A stretch of DNA of 27,293 bases. Source: Flavobacteriales bacterium UBA720. GTDB taxonomy: Bacteria; Bacteroidota; Bacteroidia; Flavobacteriales; Weeksellaceae. Numbering within the stretch: the first letter of the stretch is position 1; each line of letters begins with the position of its first letter. A program made the translations under genes and the position numbers. The stretch lies in contig DBLQ01000060.1 of assembly GCA_002297505.1 (NCBI GenBank), positions 1-27,293 on the forward strand. Direction: 5' to 3'. The notes under the pieces were generated by a model. That model made no database searches. It was not told the origin of the DNA and was given only the letters and a program-made list of their open reading frames with translations. Of the stretch, positions 15,509 through 23,759 are shown piece by piece.

Positions 15509-16939
15509 TTATTGATTGTTTTGTCTTTTGACTTCAAGCTGCTGAGTGATCTCTTTTACTTTTTTATCTGATAATGGATAGAAAAGCATTCCAATGAAAG
15601 CTAAAACACAACACACCGCAGGTAAAATACTGATCATGATTCTTTCCCCGAAAATAGTATCGGCACTTTGTTCCAAAGCATCTGGGACATAATTGAAAAT
15701 CGCCAAAATCCATCCACTCAATGCTGCTCCAAGTGCCCAACCTAATTTTTGAGACATAGACGATGATGAGAAGATCAGACCTGTTGCCCTTCTTCCTGTT
15801 AGTACTTCCTGATGGTCCACTATATCCGCAAACATAGACCACAATAGGGGCAATACATAGCCGGCAAACATTGATATTATGAATTGTAACAAAAATATGA
15901 CAGGAAGATTATTTGGTACGAAATAGAAGATTACACTGAAGATACCAGCAAGTAAAATGGAAATCATATAAGTTTTTTTCTTGCCATATTTTGCGGAAAT
16001 ACTCGGAGCCGCAATTACCCCGATCAGATTGGCAGCTTGCCCGATTAAGAAATAAATAGTTGTAATATCCCATCCAGTTCCTGTCATCTTGTAACTCACT
16101 TTTACATAATCTCGAAAATAATAGATTGCAACACTATCTCTAACCGCATTGAAGAGTAGGGCAGCCAAACCTGTTCCTACCAATATCCACCATGGTGTAT
16201 TACGGAAAAGATTGTTAAGGTCTGTTTTTATAGACGTATTATCTTCTGTTTCTATTTGCGTTACGCGCTCTCTTGTCCAGCTAAAGCTTAAAAAGAAAAG
16301 AATGACACACAGTATGCCAATAACTCCAACTCCAAAAGACCATGCAATTGCAGATGTACTGATTGAAGTTTCTACAGCTTGTTGAGTTTTTTCATAGTTT
16401 TCTGAATCAAATGTTTTTGCAAAAAAATCAATTAATGGTTGTAATAACATGAATGTTACAAAGCTTCCAATGAATGCAAACGACATTCTGTACGATGAAA
16501 GTGAATTTCTCTCTTCAGGATTTGAAGAAATTGAACCAAGGAGTGATGCGTAAGGAACATTGATTAAAGAATAAACTATCATAATCAAAGAATAGGTGAT
16601 GTATGCATATATCAATTTACCGGAACTTCCAAAGTCTGGAACATAGAACGTAATGACTCCCATCACAGCAAACGGGATTGCAAACCAAAGCAGGTAAGGT
16701 CTGTATTTTCCCCATTTAGATTTGGTTCTGTCCGCAGCAATTCCTACGAAAACATCAAAAACAGAATCCCATAATCTTGCGATAAGAAACATTGTTCCTG
16801 CAGCTGCAGCAGTGATTCCAAAAACATCGGTGTAAAAGAAGAGAGAATACATCCCGAATATTTTCCAGAACATAGACGATGCTGCATCCCCGAAACCATA
16901 TCCGATTTTCTCTTTTAAAGTGATTTTATTTTGATTCAT
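15509..16939 (-). CDS. GPH-family sugar:cation symporter (probable mannobiose importer)
   Basis: A 476-aa MelB-like transporter of the glycoside-pentoside-hexuronide family within the MFS. The N-terminus has KIGYGFGDAASSMFW, then LWDSVFDVFVGIAADRTKSKWGKYRPYLLW, the conserved loop 2-3 region of GPH carriers. About 12 hydrophobic segments follow, and QEVLTGRRATGLIFS lies in the second half. It should bring short manno-oligosaccharides, chiefly mannobiose, from the periplasm into the cytoplasm. This fits its position directly ahead of the GH130 and epimerase genes (27-bp gap). The coupling ion (Na+ or H+) cannot be told by eye. Confidence 0.92.
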   Translation of the reverse strand: MNQNKITLKEKIGYGFGDAASSMFWKIFGMYSLFFYTDVFGITAAAAGTMFLIARLWDSVFDVFVGIAADRTKSKWGKYRPYLLWFAIPFAVMGVITFYVPDFGSSGKLIYAYITYSLIMIVYSLINVPYASLLGSISSNPEERNSLSSYRMSFAFIGSFVTFMLLQPLIDFFAKTFDSENYEKTQQAVETSISTSAIAWSFGVGVIGILCVILFFLSFSWTRERVTQIETEDNTSIKTDLNNLFRNTPWWILVGTGLAALLFNAVRDSVAIYYFRDYVKVSYKMTGTGWDITTIYFLIGQAANLIGVIAAPSISAKYGKKKTYMISILLAGIFSVIFYFVPNNLPVIFLLQFIISMFAGYVLPLLWSMFADIVDHQEVLTGRRATGLIFSSSSMSQKLGWALGAALSGWILAIFNYVPDALEQSADTIFGERIMISILPAVCCVLAFIGMLFYPLSDKKVKEITQQLEVKRQNNQ

Positions 16940-16956
16940 TTTATCGTTGAAAAAGT

Positions 16957-18087
16957 TTATTTATAAATATTTGTCTTTTGAATATCTTTCAGAAATAGTG
17001 TTTTTTCATCGTCATGAAAGTTTTTGAAATCCTGTTCGTTAGGATGACCTTTGTAAGGTACATAATAATGCATCTTGGTCTCATGATTCAGTCCGTGATT
17101 TCTCCATGCCAAAACATATGAGATCTTGTATGGTCCGATGGCTTCCATCAAAGTTTTTGTCCAAAACTGGTTGTAAGGTATTTCTTCGTAGCCGGTTTCT
17201 GCCAATGCTGGAATCTTGTGATGTTCTTTTGCTATCTCATCCATGATCTTGAACTGTTTTTGGCTTTGCTCTACAAAAGAATTATCTTGAACAGGATTGT
17301 TATAGACATATTTGTCAAAACTTATCATGTCAACAAACGCATCACCGGGATAAAATTCTAAGAATTCTTCTTTTGTATTGAAGTCAGATGTATTATAGAT
17401 CCAGATTAGATTATTGACTTTCTTATTATTGGTAAGATACTCATAAGTGAAGATCCAGAGCTTTTTATAATCCTCCGAGCTACAGTTTCCTTTTCCCCAC
17501 CAGAACCAATCGCCTGTAAGCTCATGATAAGGACGGAAAAGGATAGGTACGTTTTTTCCATCTTTCCCTTTGACACTACTTAAATATTTCGCGATTTTAT
17601 CCAACCAACTTTTGTACAGCAGATGTTTCTCTGCGCCAGGTAAAATTTCTTTTACACATTCTTTGGTGTTGTCCCAAGCGTCTTTTCCTGTTTTTGGGTT
17701 AGAAGTATGCCAACTGAGTGTATTGATGCCTCCCATATTATAGACGTCTTCCATCATTTTCTTCATTTCTTTAAAACTGAAAAAATCAATTGGTCCATTT
17801 TTTTCGTTCTCAAAATGAATTAGATCCCAGCCAAAAACAGCAGGATAATCGCCTGCAGTTTCAAGCACATCACTTCTCCCTTCCTGCATCCTCCAATTGA
17901 CTCCATAGCCCATATCATCCTGATGCCCAAACATAATTCCCTTATCCAAAAAAAACCAAAGATTCCTGTAGAGGTTTTTAGTTTCCTGTGTCGCATTTTT
18001 GTTCACAGGTTCTAATGTGTTCTGCGCCAGAAAAAGCCCTGAGCACACCATTAAGGACATTAATTTTATTTTATTTATAACCGTCAT
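16957..18087 (-). CDS. GH26 beta-mannanase (second paralogue)
   Basis: A 376-aa GH26 enzyme, second gene of the operon. Signal peptide about 1-21 (GLFLAQ); the Cys at 15 is not in a lipobox context. Motifs: GHQDDMGYG (54-62), LSWHTSNP, acid/base in FRPYHELTG (E189), nucleophile in PALAETGYEE (E297). It is catalytic barrel only. It is similar in length and order to the other GH26 of the operon but clearly diverged, so the pair probably differs in chain-length or branch tolerance. It lies 20 bp after the GH5 stop and 17 bp before the symporter gene. Confidence 0.94.
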   Translation of the reverse strand: MTVINKIKLMSLMVCSGLFLAQNTLEPVNKNATQETKNLYRNLWFFLDKGIMFGHQDDMGYGVNWRMQEGRSDVLETAGDYPAVFGWDLIHFENEKNGPIDFFSFKEMKKMMEDVYNMGGINTLSWHTSNPKTGKDAWDNTKECVKEILPGAEKHLLYKSWLDKIAKYLSSVKGKDGKNVPILFRPYHELTGDWFWWGKGNCSSEDYKKLWIFTYEYLTNNKKVNNLIWIYNTSDFNTKEEFLEFYPGDAFVDMISFDKYVYNNPVQDNSFVEQSQKQFKIMDEIAKEHHKIPALAETGYEEIPYNQFWTKTLMEAIGPYKISYVLAWRNHGLNHETKMHYYVPYKGHPNEQDFKNFHDDEKTLFLKDIQKTNIYK

Positions 18088-18107
18088 TTTAGTATTACTT
18101 AAATGAT

Positions 18108-19409
18108 TTAACGATTTTCAGATTCTGATGTTTGGCTGTACTTCCTGATGACTTCCCAAGTTGACTTGTCCGACTGGAATACGGCATTCAGACCTTGTTC
18201 TTCCATTGGTGGATCGCCCATATAATCGTCTCCTTTTTTCCAAAATATCTGCCCAGGTATTGGCTTTGATGTTCCTCCAAAAGCCCAGAACGAAGTTCCT
18301 GCAAAACTTCCGTTTTTGTCTTTGTTGGTTTTCCAAAGCTTGAAAATAGCATCGTAATATCGATCTCTTAAAGTCGTTGTTCTATTGATGTCAAAAGAAT
18401 GATGATCTCTCGGAAACCCAAATTCTTCTAAAACCAATGGTTTATTAAGTTCATCGGCTACTTGTATATGTTTGTTGATATATTCTAATGTTTTATTTTT
18501 TGCATTTTCAAAGCCCTCATCCATTTTGTTTTTATCAAACCAGCCCCAGTTTTTTGGCCAGATATGAATGGTAAGATAATCAATGTTTTTATCAGCGTGG
18601 TTTTCTTTATAGAGAGACATATCTTCAGTTCCCATTTCACCCTCGCTTCCAGTTGTAACCAGGTGATTTTTGTCTAATGATTTGATAAATGCGGCTGTTT
18701 CAGAAATGAATTTTTTATAGTCCTCATTAGCAGTTGGTCTCATTGGTCTTGGTTCGTTCGCTATTTCCCAAGCCATTAGAGTAGTATCATCAACATATTT
18801 TTTTCCAGTGATTGTATTTTTTCTGGTGATGATATTTTTAACTTGCTGATAATATTGAGCTTTACATTCTTTACAAGAGTAGAATTTTGAAGTATAATCA
18901 CGAAGTTCATCCCAATTGAGCGCTCGTTTCATTGTCTCATCATCGATTTTGCCGTTCCAATTGAGATATTGAAGCCAACCGCCGCTCCATTCCCAATTGT
19001 TGGATAGGAAAAGTACAACTTTTATGTTTCTTTTTCCAGCTTCTGACATTAGAATGTCCAATCCCTTTAGATTTTCATCACTGAATTTCCCTGCTTCCGG
19101 CTGATAGCTTGGTTCTACGCGATTCACCCCGTTGATTTTTCCAGCTCCTTCTACACCTGCTAAGACCCGGATGTTTTTAACATTATTATCTTTCAGGAAA
19201 TCCAATTCTTTTTTTAGTCTATCGATTCCTTTTTCCGGATTTTTTTCCAAACCAAGATAGGAAGAATACCAAAAATTGGTTCCAAAAAAGTAATAAGCTT
19301 TGTTTTTATACACAAATTGATTTTGTTTTACACTCACAAATTTTTGTGCAAAACTCAAACTTAACAAGTGTACTAGAGATAATAACAATGTTTTTTTGAA
19401 AACATTCAT
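18108..19409 (-). CDS. GH5 endo-beta-1,4-mannanase (subfamily 7-like)
   Basis: A 433-aa mannanase, first gene of the minus-strand operon. Signal peptide about 1-22 (LSLSFAQ). The barrel has FFGTNFWYS (41-49), NIRVLAGVEG, NNWEWSGGW, the acid/base in MAWEIANEPRP (E219), HIWPKNWGW and the nucleophile in LVLEEFGFPRD (E329). These motifs match fungal/bacterial GH5_7 mannanases rather than cellulases. It cleaves the mannan backbone internally. There is no CBM, lipobox or secretion tail. As the promoter-proximal gene it lies about 36 bp from the predicted transcription start and is probably the most strongly expressed enzyme. Confidence 0.94.
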   Translation of the reverse strand: MNVFKKTLLLSLVHLLSLSFAQKFVSVKQNQFVYKNKAYYFFGTNFWYSSYLGLEKNPEKGIDRLKKELDFLKDNNVKNIRVLAGVEGAGKINGVNRVEPSYQPEAGKFSDENLKGLDILMSEAGKRNIKVVLFLSNNWEWSGGWLQYLNWNGKIDDETMKRALNWDELRDYTSKFYSCKECKAQYYQQVKNIITRKNTITGKKYVDDTTLMAWEIANEPRPMRPTANEDYKKFISETAAFIKSLDKNHLVTTGSEGEMGTEDMSLYKENHADKNIDYLTIHIWPKNWGWFDKNKMDEGFENAKNKTLEYINKHIQVADELNKPLVLEEFGFPRDHHSFDINRTTTLRDRYYDAIFKLWKTNKDKNGSFAGTSFWAFGGTSKPIPGQIFWKKGDDYMGDPPMEEQGLNAVFQSDKSTWEVIRKYSQTSESENR

Positions 19410-19440
19410 TTGATAGAAGTTTTTATTAAATGTATTAACA

Positions 19441-19474
19441 TTTGGTTAATGCCAAAATTATTTATGTATGTTTG
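19441..19474 (+). promoter_or_regulatory. Candidate promoter of the araC-family gene
   Basis: TTTG at 19441-19444 and TATGTTTG at 19467-19474 fit the -33/-7 pattern with a 22-bp spacer. The predicted start near 19481 directly abuts the 18-bp operator at 19482-19499, so regulator binding there could block its own gene. The leader to ATG 19566 would be about 85 nt. Confidence 0.5.
19453..19460 (-). promoter_or_regulatory. -7 element (TAATTTTG) of the twelve-gene mannan operon
   Basis: Minus strand 19460 to 19453 is TAATTTTG, an exact match to TAnnTTTG. It lies 43 bp before the GH5 ATG. The 18-bp operator ends 21 bp upstream and so covers the place where a -33 element would be, as expected for an activator-dependent promoter. 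Confidence 0.65.
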
Positions 19475-19481
19475 TGTAGTG

Positions 19482-19499
19482 TAATGTTATTTTGTCATT
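19482..19499 (-). promoter_or_regulatory. Putative AraC-family operator, enzyme-operon copy
   Basis: The minus strand reads AATGACAAAATAACATTA, identical over 18 bp to the site before susC. It is 21 bp upstream of the operon's -7 element, exactly the same distance as in the susC promoter. Sequence identity and spacing are seen directly; binding by the neighbouring AraC-type regulator is inferred. Confidence 0.75.
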
Positions 19500-19565
19500 T
19501 TTATGTATGAAAAAGACAGAATTTTTATAAAGTACTGTTTTGTAAAATATTAAATCCGATATAAT

Positions 19566-20444
19566 ATGGACAAAAATTCAACTATTCTTAGGGAGATTGC
19601 TACTATTTCTCCAGATGAGACGTTCTTGGTGTTTGATAGGGTTAAGAAAAACTTCGATTTTCCCATTCATTATCATCCGGAAATTGAGATTAATTTTATT
19701 TCCAAAGGTAAGGGGAATAAAAGAATTGTTGGTGATCACGTAGGAGAGATTGATGAATTGGAACTTGTTATGGTAGGCGCATTTTTGCCACATTGCTGGG
19801 ATAATTACAAAGGGAAATCCAAGAAAATCCATGAGATCACGGTGCAGTTCAATCAAGATTTTTTTGATTCTTCATTGATGAAAAGAAGAATTATGAAGCC
19901 TATAAATGATCTTGTTAAGTTATCTATAAGAGGGGTTCTTTTTTCAAAAGAAACAGCGCAGCGATTAAAGGATAATTTTTTAGGATTGTCCAAGAAGAAT
20001 AGCTTTGAAGCTTTTATGGAGATGATGTTTATCCTTCATGAACTGGCGATTGCGGAGGATAAAACTATTTTGTCATCATATAGTATAGAACAGGAGACTT
20101 TTGTAGATAATGACAGTATGAAAGTTGTTCATGATTATGTGCATAATAATTTTGAAAAAAAGATCAGTCTGGAAGAAGTTGCCCAACTTGTGAATATGAG
20201 TATTGTGACTTTTAACCGATATATTAAGAAAAGAGCAGGTAAAACTTTTGTTAATTACCTCAATGAAGTTCGTGTAGGTTATGCTGCGAGATGGCTTATA
20301 GAAAAGGATTTGACGGTGTCGGAGATTGCTTTCGAAGCGGGTTTTAATAATATTGCAAACTTTAACAAGATTTTCAAGTCTATTCAGAAATCAACACCAA
20401 GTGAATTCAAAGCGAAATTTAATGGAATTAAAAAAGTGCAATAA
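19566..20444 (+). CDS. AraC-family transcriptional regulator with N-terminal cupin
   Basis: A 292-aa cytoplasmic one-component regulator, divergent from the enzyme operon. The N-terminal sensor is cupin-like with FPIHYHPEIEINFISKGKG (H35, H37) and GAFLPHCW (H76), the region that binds sugar in AraC/RhaS relatives. The C-terminal double helix-turn-helix (about 187-287) contains ISLEEVAQLVNMSIVTFNRY and LTVSEIAFEAGFNNIANFNK, then TPSEF. It most likely senses a cytoplasmic manno-oligosaccharide and activates both the GH operon and susCD. It is placed between the two arms, and the same 18-bp site precedes both. Many Bacteroidota glycan loci use hybrid two-component or ECF/anti-sigma systems instead. 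The inducer is not known from sequence. Confidence 0.93.
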   Translation: MDKNSTILREIATISPDETFLVFDRVKKNFDFPIHYHPEIEINFISKGKGNKRIVGDHVGEIDELELVMVGAFLPHCWDNYKGKSKKIHEITVQFNQDFFDSSLMKRRIMKPINDLVKLSIRGVLFSKETAQRLKDNFLGLSKKNSFEAFMEMMFILHELAIAEDKTILSSYSIEQETFVDNDSMKVVHDYVHNNFEKKISLEEVAQLVNMSIVTFNRYIKKRAGKTFVNYLNEVRVGYAARWLIEKDLTVSEIAFEAGFNNIANFNKIFKSIQKSTPSEFKAKFNGIKKVQ

Positions 20445-20673
20445 TTTTGTTTTTTAGAAAAATTAACAAATAAGCTAACATTTTTGCTCATTCTATTGGT
20501 TCTTTTTTGTCTTGAAATGACACTATATTGATATTTTTTCATTGATTTTTAATGTAAATTTATTTAAAATAATAAAATATAATCATGTTTTTTCATGGCG
20601 TATTATTTTTATTAATGTATTTATAGATAGGAATTTGAGAATGTTTTTTTATTTTTTATTGTTCTGTGATATA

Positions 20674-20684
20674 AAAATAACATT
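20674..20684 (+). promoter_or_regulatory. Upstream half-site copy of the operator
   Basis: AAAATAACATT here is repeated at 20695-20705 inside the 18-bp site. The two copies are 21 bp apart, two helical turns, in direct orientation. This is the arrangement of paired half-sites bound by AraC-type dimers (as at araI1-I2). Confidence 0.5.
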
Positions 20685-20688
20685 TAAT

Positions 20689-20706
20689 AATGACAAAATA
20701 ACATTA
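20689..20706 (+). promoter_or_regulatory. Putative AraC-family operator, susC copy
   Basis: AATGACAAAATAACATTA, identical to the site before the enzyme operon and placed exactly 21 bp upstream of TAGATTTG. It replaces a recognisable -33 element, consistent with activation. Confidence 0.75.
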
Positions 20707-20727
20707 ATGCAAACGCGAAGCAAAATT

Positions 20728-20735
20728 TAGATTTG
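20728..20735 (+). promoter_or_regulatory. -7 element (TAGATTTG) of the susC operon
   Basis: Exact TAnnTTTG match, 64 bp before the susC ATG. No good TTTG is found at the usual -33 distance; the operator occupies that place. Confidence 0.65.
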
Positions 20736-20799
20736 CTATAAATGTAAACAGAATGTTAATTAAATTTTAATTGACTTAAAAATCAACCTTAGTTATACC

Positions 20800-23748
20800 A
20801 TGAGAAAATTAAATCAAAACGCTGCAAGTTCTATTCACCCGAACAAGGCAGCCTGGTTTTTTGCTCTTTCCCTTTTACCTTTCGGCGCCCTACAGGCTCA
20901 GAAGACTAAGAAGGACAGCCTAAAAGAAACCAGTATCGATGAAGTCGTTGTTATTGGTTACGGCACACAAAAGCGAAGCGATGTTAACTCTGCTGTATCA
21001 TCCATCAAAGCAAAAGACTTGGCGGATGTGAAGCAGGTTTCGGTTGACCAAATGCTACAAGGGAAGCTGGCTGGTGTCGCAGTAACGGTGAGTAGTGGAC
21101 AGCCTGGTTCTGCAGTATCTGTAAAAGTAAGAGGCACCACATCACTAGGCGGGATCAATCAGCCATTGTATATCATTGATGGTGTACCAATTTCTGGTGA
21201 TGCCACAGGATACTCTACTACTGGAAGACCTATTGCTGGAAATGACCTCTCATCAACAGGTGGATCTGGAAGCGTTGCCGTATCTCCTATATCATTTCTA
21301 AATCCTAATGACATTGAGTCCATTGATGTTTTAAAAGATGCATCTGCAACAGCAATCTACGGTTCCAGGGGTGCAAATGGTGTTGTTATTGTCACCACCA
21401 AGTCTGGAAAAAAAGGAGCGGGCAAAATATCTTATGAAGGTTTTACTTCTATTGCAAGCAATTATAAATATCTGGATGTTTTAAACCTCCAGCAATATGC
21501 GAAATTGCAAAACGCAATGGCTCCCATTTTTGGAACACAGATCAGACCCGAGTTTGCACACCCAGAACTTCTAGGAAATGGCACAGACTGGCAACGAACT
21601 ATCTATCAGAAAGCGATATCTCAAAGTCATCAGGTTTCATTTTCTGGTGGCAAGGATGACACCACCTATTATTTATCAACAGGATACACAGATCAGCAGG
21701 GAACAATTATCAATACTGGTCTCAAAAGATACACACTTAGGCTTAATCTGAACACAAAGCTGAAGCCTTGGCTAAAAGTGGGAGCCAACCTTTCTGGAGG
21801 GGTTTCCAACGAAAGATTTACCGTTAACCAAAGTTATACAGGATTAATCAGCAACACTTTACTGCAAGCGCCTGATCTTCCTGTTTATAATGCAGACGGA
21901 ACTTACGCCTCTCCTCCAGCTGGACAAAATGTAAATTATTTCAATCCGGTTGCAGAAGCGCTGACCAAAGTTAATAAGCTGGTAAGAAAAAACTTTTTAG
22001 GTAATATCTACGCAGAAGCCGACATCGTAAAAGGGTTGAAATATCGTGTAGAATTATCTGCCAATACTGAAAATTCTACAAACACAGAGTTTTGGCCCGC
22101 TTTTAACAGAGGATCTCAGTCTAATGACATTGCTGATCTTTGGGTAAGAGATAATGAATGGTACTCTACCAATATCAAAAACTTCCTTACTTACGATAAA
22201 TCCTTTGGACAACACAAGTTTACATTATTAGTTGGGCAAGAAGCTTTGGACAGCCATTGGAAATGGCAAAATGCGCAGGGACAGGGTTTTAAATCTAATG
22301 ACATCTATAATATGAACCTTGCGGAGGACACCAATGTCATCGGAAGCAATGACAGCGCATCTTTACTTTCATACTTTGCACGTTTGATTTATGACTTTAA
22401 TAACCGGTACAGTATCAATGCCTCTATCCGTAGCGACCGCTCATCGAAGTTTGACCCGACTAATAATGGGGGTAAAAATCAGACAGGTTATTTTCCAGGT
22501 ATTTCAGGATCTTGGCGCGTAACCAATGAAAGCTTTATGCAGTGGATTCCTCAGAATGTAGTTAGTAATTTGAAATTCCGTGCTGGATATGGTGAAACAG
22601 GAAATCAGCAGATTCCGAACAACAGATATGCGGCATTACTAACACAATATAATCTCGCTTCCAACCTTCCGAATCCTGATCTTAAGTGGGAAACGATGAA
22701 ACAGACCAACTTTGGAGCAGACCTTACATTATTCAAACGTCTGAATATTGTTTTTGATTGGTTTGACAAGACATCTTCCGGATTCCTCTTCAGTGTTCCA
22801 TTGCCAGACTATCTTACAGGAGGATCTTCACAGTATGGAGGTATTGATGCACCATTCTCCAATCTTGGAAGAATGAAAAACAAAGGAATTGAAATTTCTG
22901 TAAATTATGAAACAAGAGGAGAAGGGCTCAACTGGAGCACAAATTTAGTTTTCACAAGAAATAGAAACACTGTAGAAGAACTTGCTAATGGATTATCTGA
23001 CATCAATGGGATGGTAAATATCAACGGTTATCAGCCAATGGTCGCTACTAATACTTTAATTGGCCAGGCAGTTGGAACTTTCTGGGGTCTTAAATCCGAA
23101 GGACTTTACCGTACCTCGGCAGATCTGCAAAATGCGCCATCTGTTTACGGAGCAACACCTGTTTTGGGAGATGTGAAATATGCTGATACTAATGGTGATG
23201 GAAAAATTGATGACCTTGACAGAACAATTATTGGAAACCCAAACCCTGACTTTACTTTCGGCTTTACCAATACATTCAAATATAAAAGTCTTGACTTGTC
23301 ATTTTTCTTTACAGGAACAGTGGGTAATGATATCTTAAACCTGACCAAAAGAAACGGCACGCAGAATGCGATGATGTTCCAGAACCAACTTGTAGAGGCC
23401 ATGGACTACTGGTCAGCAGAAAATCCTAATGCCAGCCAGCCAAGATTAATCAATAGTATCTCTCACCCAAACATTATGATTTCTGATCGTTATGTTGAGA
23501 AGGGCGATTATCTGAGACTTCAAAATATAACATTAGGTTACACACTTCCTGGCAATTTTGCATCACAGGTAGGACTTTCCAGAATGAGAGTGTATGCTAC
23601 TGCCCAGAATTTGTTTACAATCACCAGCTATTCCGGCTACGACCCAGAGATTGGAGATTTTAACCAAAATGTACTTCTATCCGGTATTGATAACGGCCGA
23701 TACCCAACGCCGAGAACTTTTATTTTTGGTGTTAACTTAGAATTCTAA
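20800..23748 (+). CDS. SusC/RagA-family TonB-dependent transporter
   Basis: A 982-aa outer-membrane transporter. Signal peptide about 1-34 (FGALQAQ). TonB-box-like EVVVIGYGTQKR is followed by the plug domain with the SusC signature LQGKLAGVAVTVSSGQPGSA and PLYIIDGVPI, and SATAIYGSRGANGVVIVTTK. The 22-strand barrel follows, ending RTFIFGVNLEF with terminal Phe. Unlike many SusC proteins there is no carboxypeptidase-regulatory-like domain before the plug: the TonB box comes only about 12 residues after the signal peptide. A calcium-loop-like DTNGDGKIDDLDR lies at about 795-807, as often seen in SusC. It imports manno-oligosaccharides captured by SusD, energised by TonB. SusD follows within 11 bp. 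Confidence 0.96.
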   Translation: MRKLNQNAASSIHPNKAAWFFALSLLPFGALQAQKTKKDSLKETSIDEVVVIGYGTQKRSDVNSAVSSIKAKDLADVKQVSVDQMLQGKLAGVAVTVSSGQPGSAVSVKVRGTTSLGGINQPLYIIDGVPISGDATGYSTTGRPIAGNDLSSTGGSGSVAVSPISFLNPNDIESIDVLKDASATAIYGSRGANGVVIVTTKSGKKGAGKISYEGFTSIASNYKYLDVLNLQQYAKLQNAMAPIFGTQIRPEFAHPELLGNGTDWQRTIYQKAISQSHQVSFSGGKDDTTYYLSTGYTDQQGTIINTGLKRYTLRLNLNTKLKPWLKVGANLSGGVSNERFTVNQSYTGLISNTLLQAPDLPVYNADGTYASPPAGQNVNYFNPVAEALTKVNKLVRKNFLGNIYAEADIVKGLKYRVELSANTENSTNTEFWPAFNRGSQSNDIADLWVRDNEWYSTNIKNFLTYDKSFGQHKFTLLVGQEALDSHWKWQNAQGQGFKSNDIYNMNLAEDTNVIGSNDSASLLSYFARLIYDFNNRYSINASIRSDRSSKFDPTNNGGKNQTGYFPGISGSWRVTNESFMQWIPQNVVSNLKFRAGYGETGNQQIPNNRYAALLTQYNLASNLPNPDLKWETMKQTNFGADLTLFKRLNIVFDWFDKTSSGFLFSVPLPDYLTGGSSQYGGIDAPFSNLGRMKNKGIEISVNYETRGEGLNWSTNLVFTRNRNTVEELANGLSDINGMVNINGYQPMVATNTLIGQAVGTFWGLKSEGLYRTSADLQNAPSVYGATPVLGDVKYADTNGDGKIDDLDRTIIGNPNPDFTFGFTNTFKYKSLDLSFFFTGTVGNDILNLTKRNGTQNAMMFQNQLVEAMDYWSAENPNASQPRLINSISHPNIMISDRYVEKGDYLRLQNITLGYTLPGNFASQVGLSRMRVYATAQNLFTITSYSGYDPEIGDFNQNVLLSGIDNGRYPTPRTFIFGVNLEF

Positions 23749-23759
23749 AATTGATAAAA

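Larger units (their letters stand above)
20445..20799 (+). other. 355-bp non-coding region: susC promoter and leader
   Basis: Very AT-rich and without a convincing gene; the short frames in it are low-complexity. I see no clear terminator after the AraC gene. The distal part holds the repeated operator and the -7 element listed separately. The predicted leader between about 20742 and the susC ATG is roughly 58 nt. Confidence 0.6.

Noticed and set aside
19427..19434. TACATTTA as the -7 element of the mannan operon
   Set aside because: It misses the final G of the consensus; TAATTTTG at 19453-19460 is exact and has the same operator spacing as susC.
23751..23759. TTG start giving MIK before SusD
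   Set aside because: ATG at 23760 gives a standard lipoprotein signal peptide; the TTG lies only 2 bp after the SusC stop and adds nothing.
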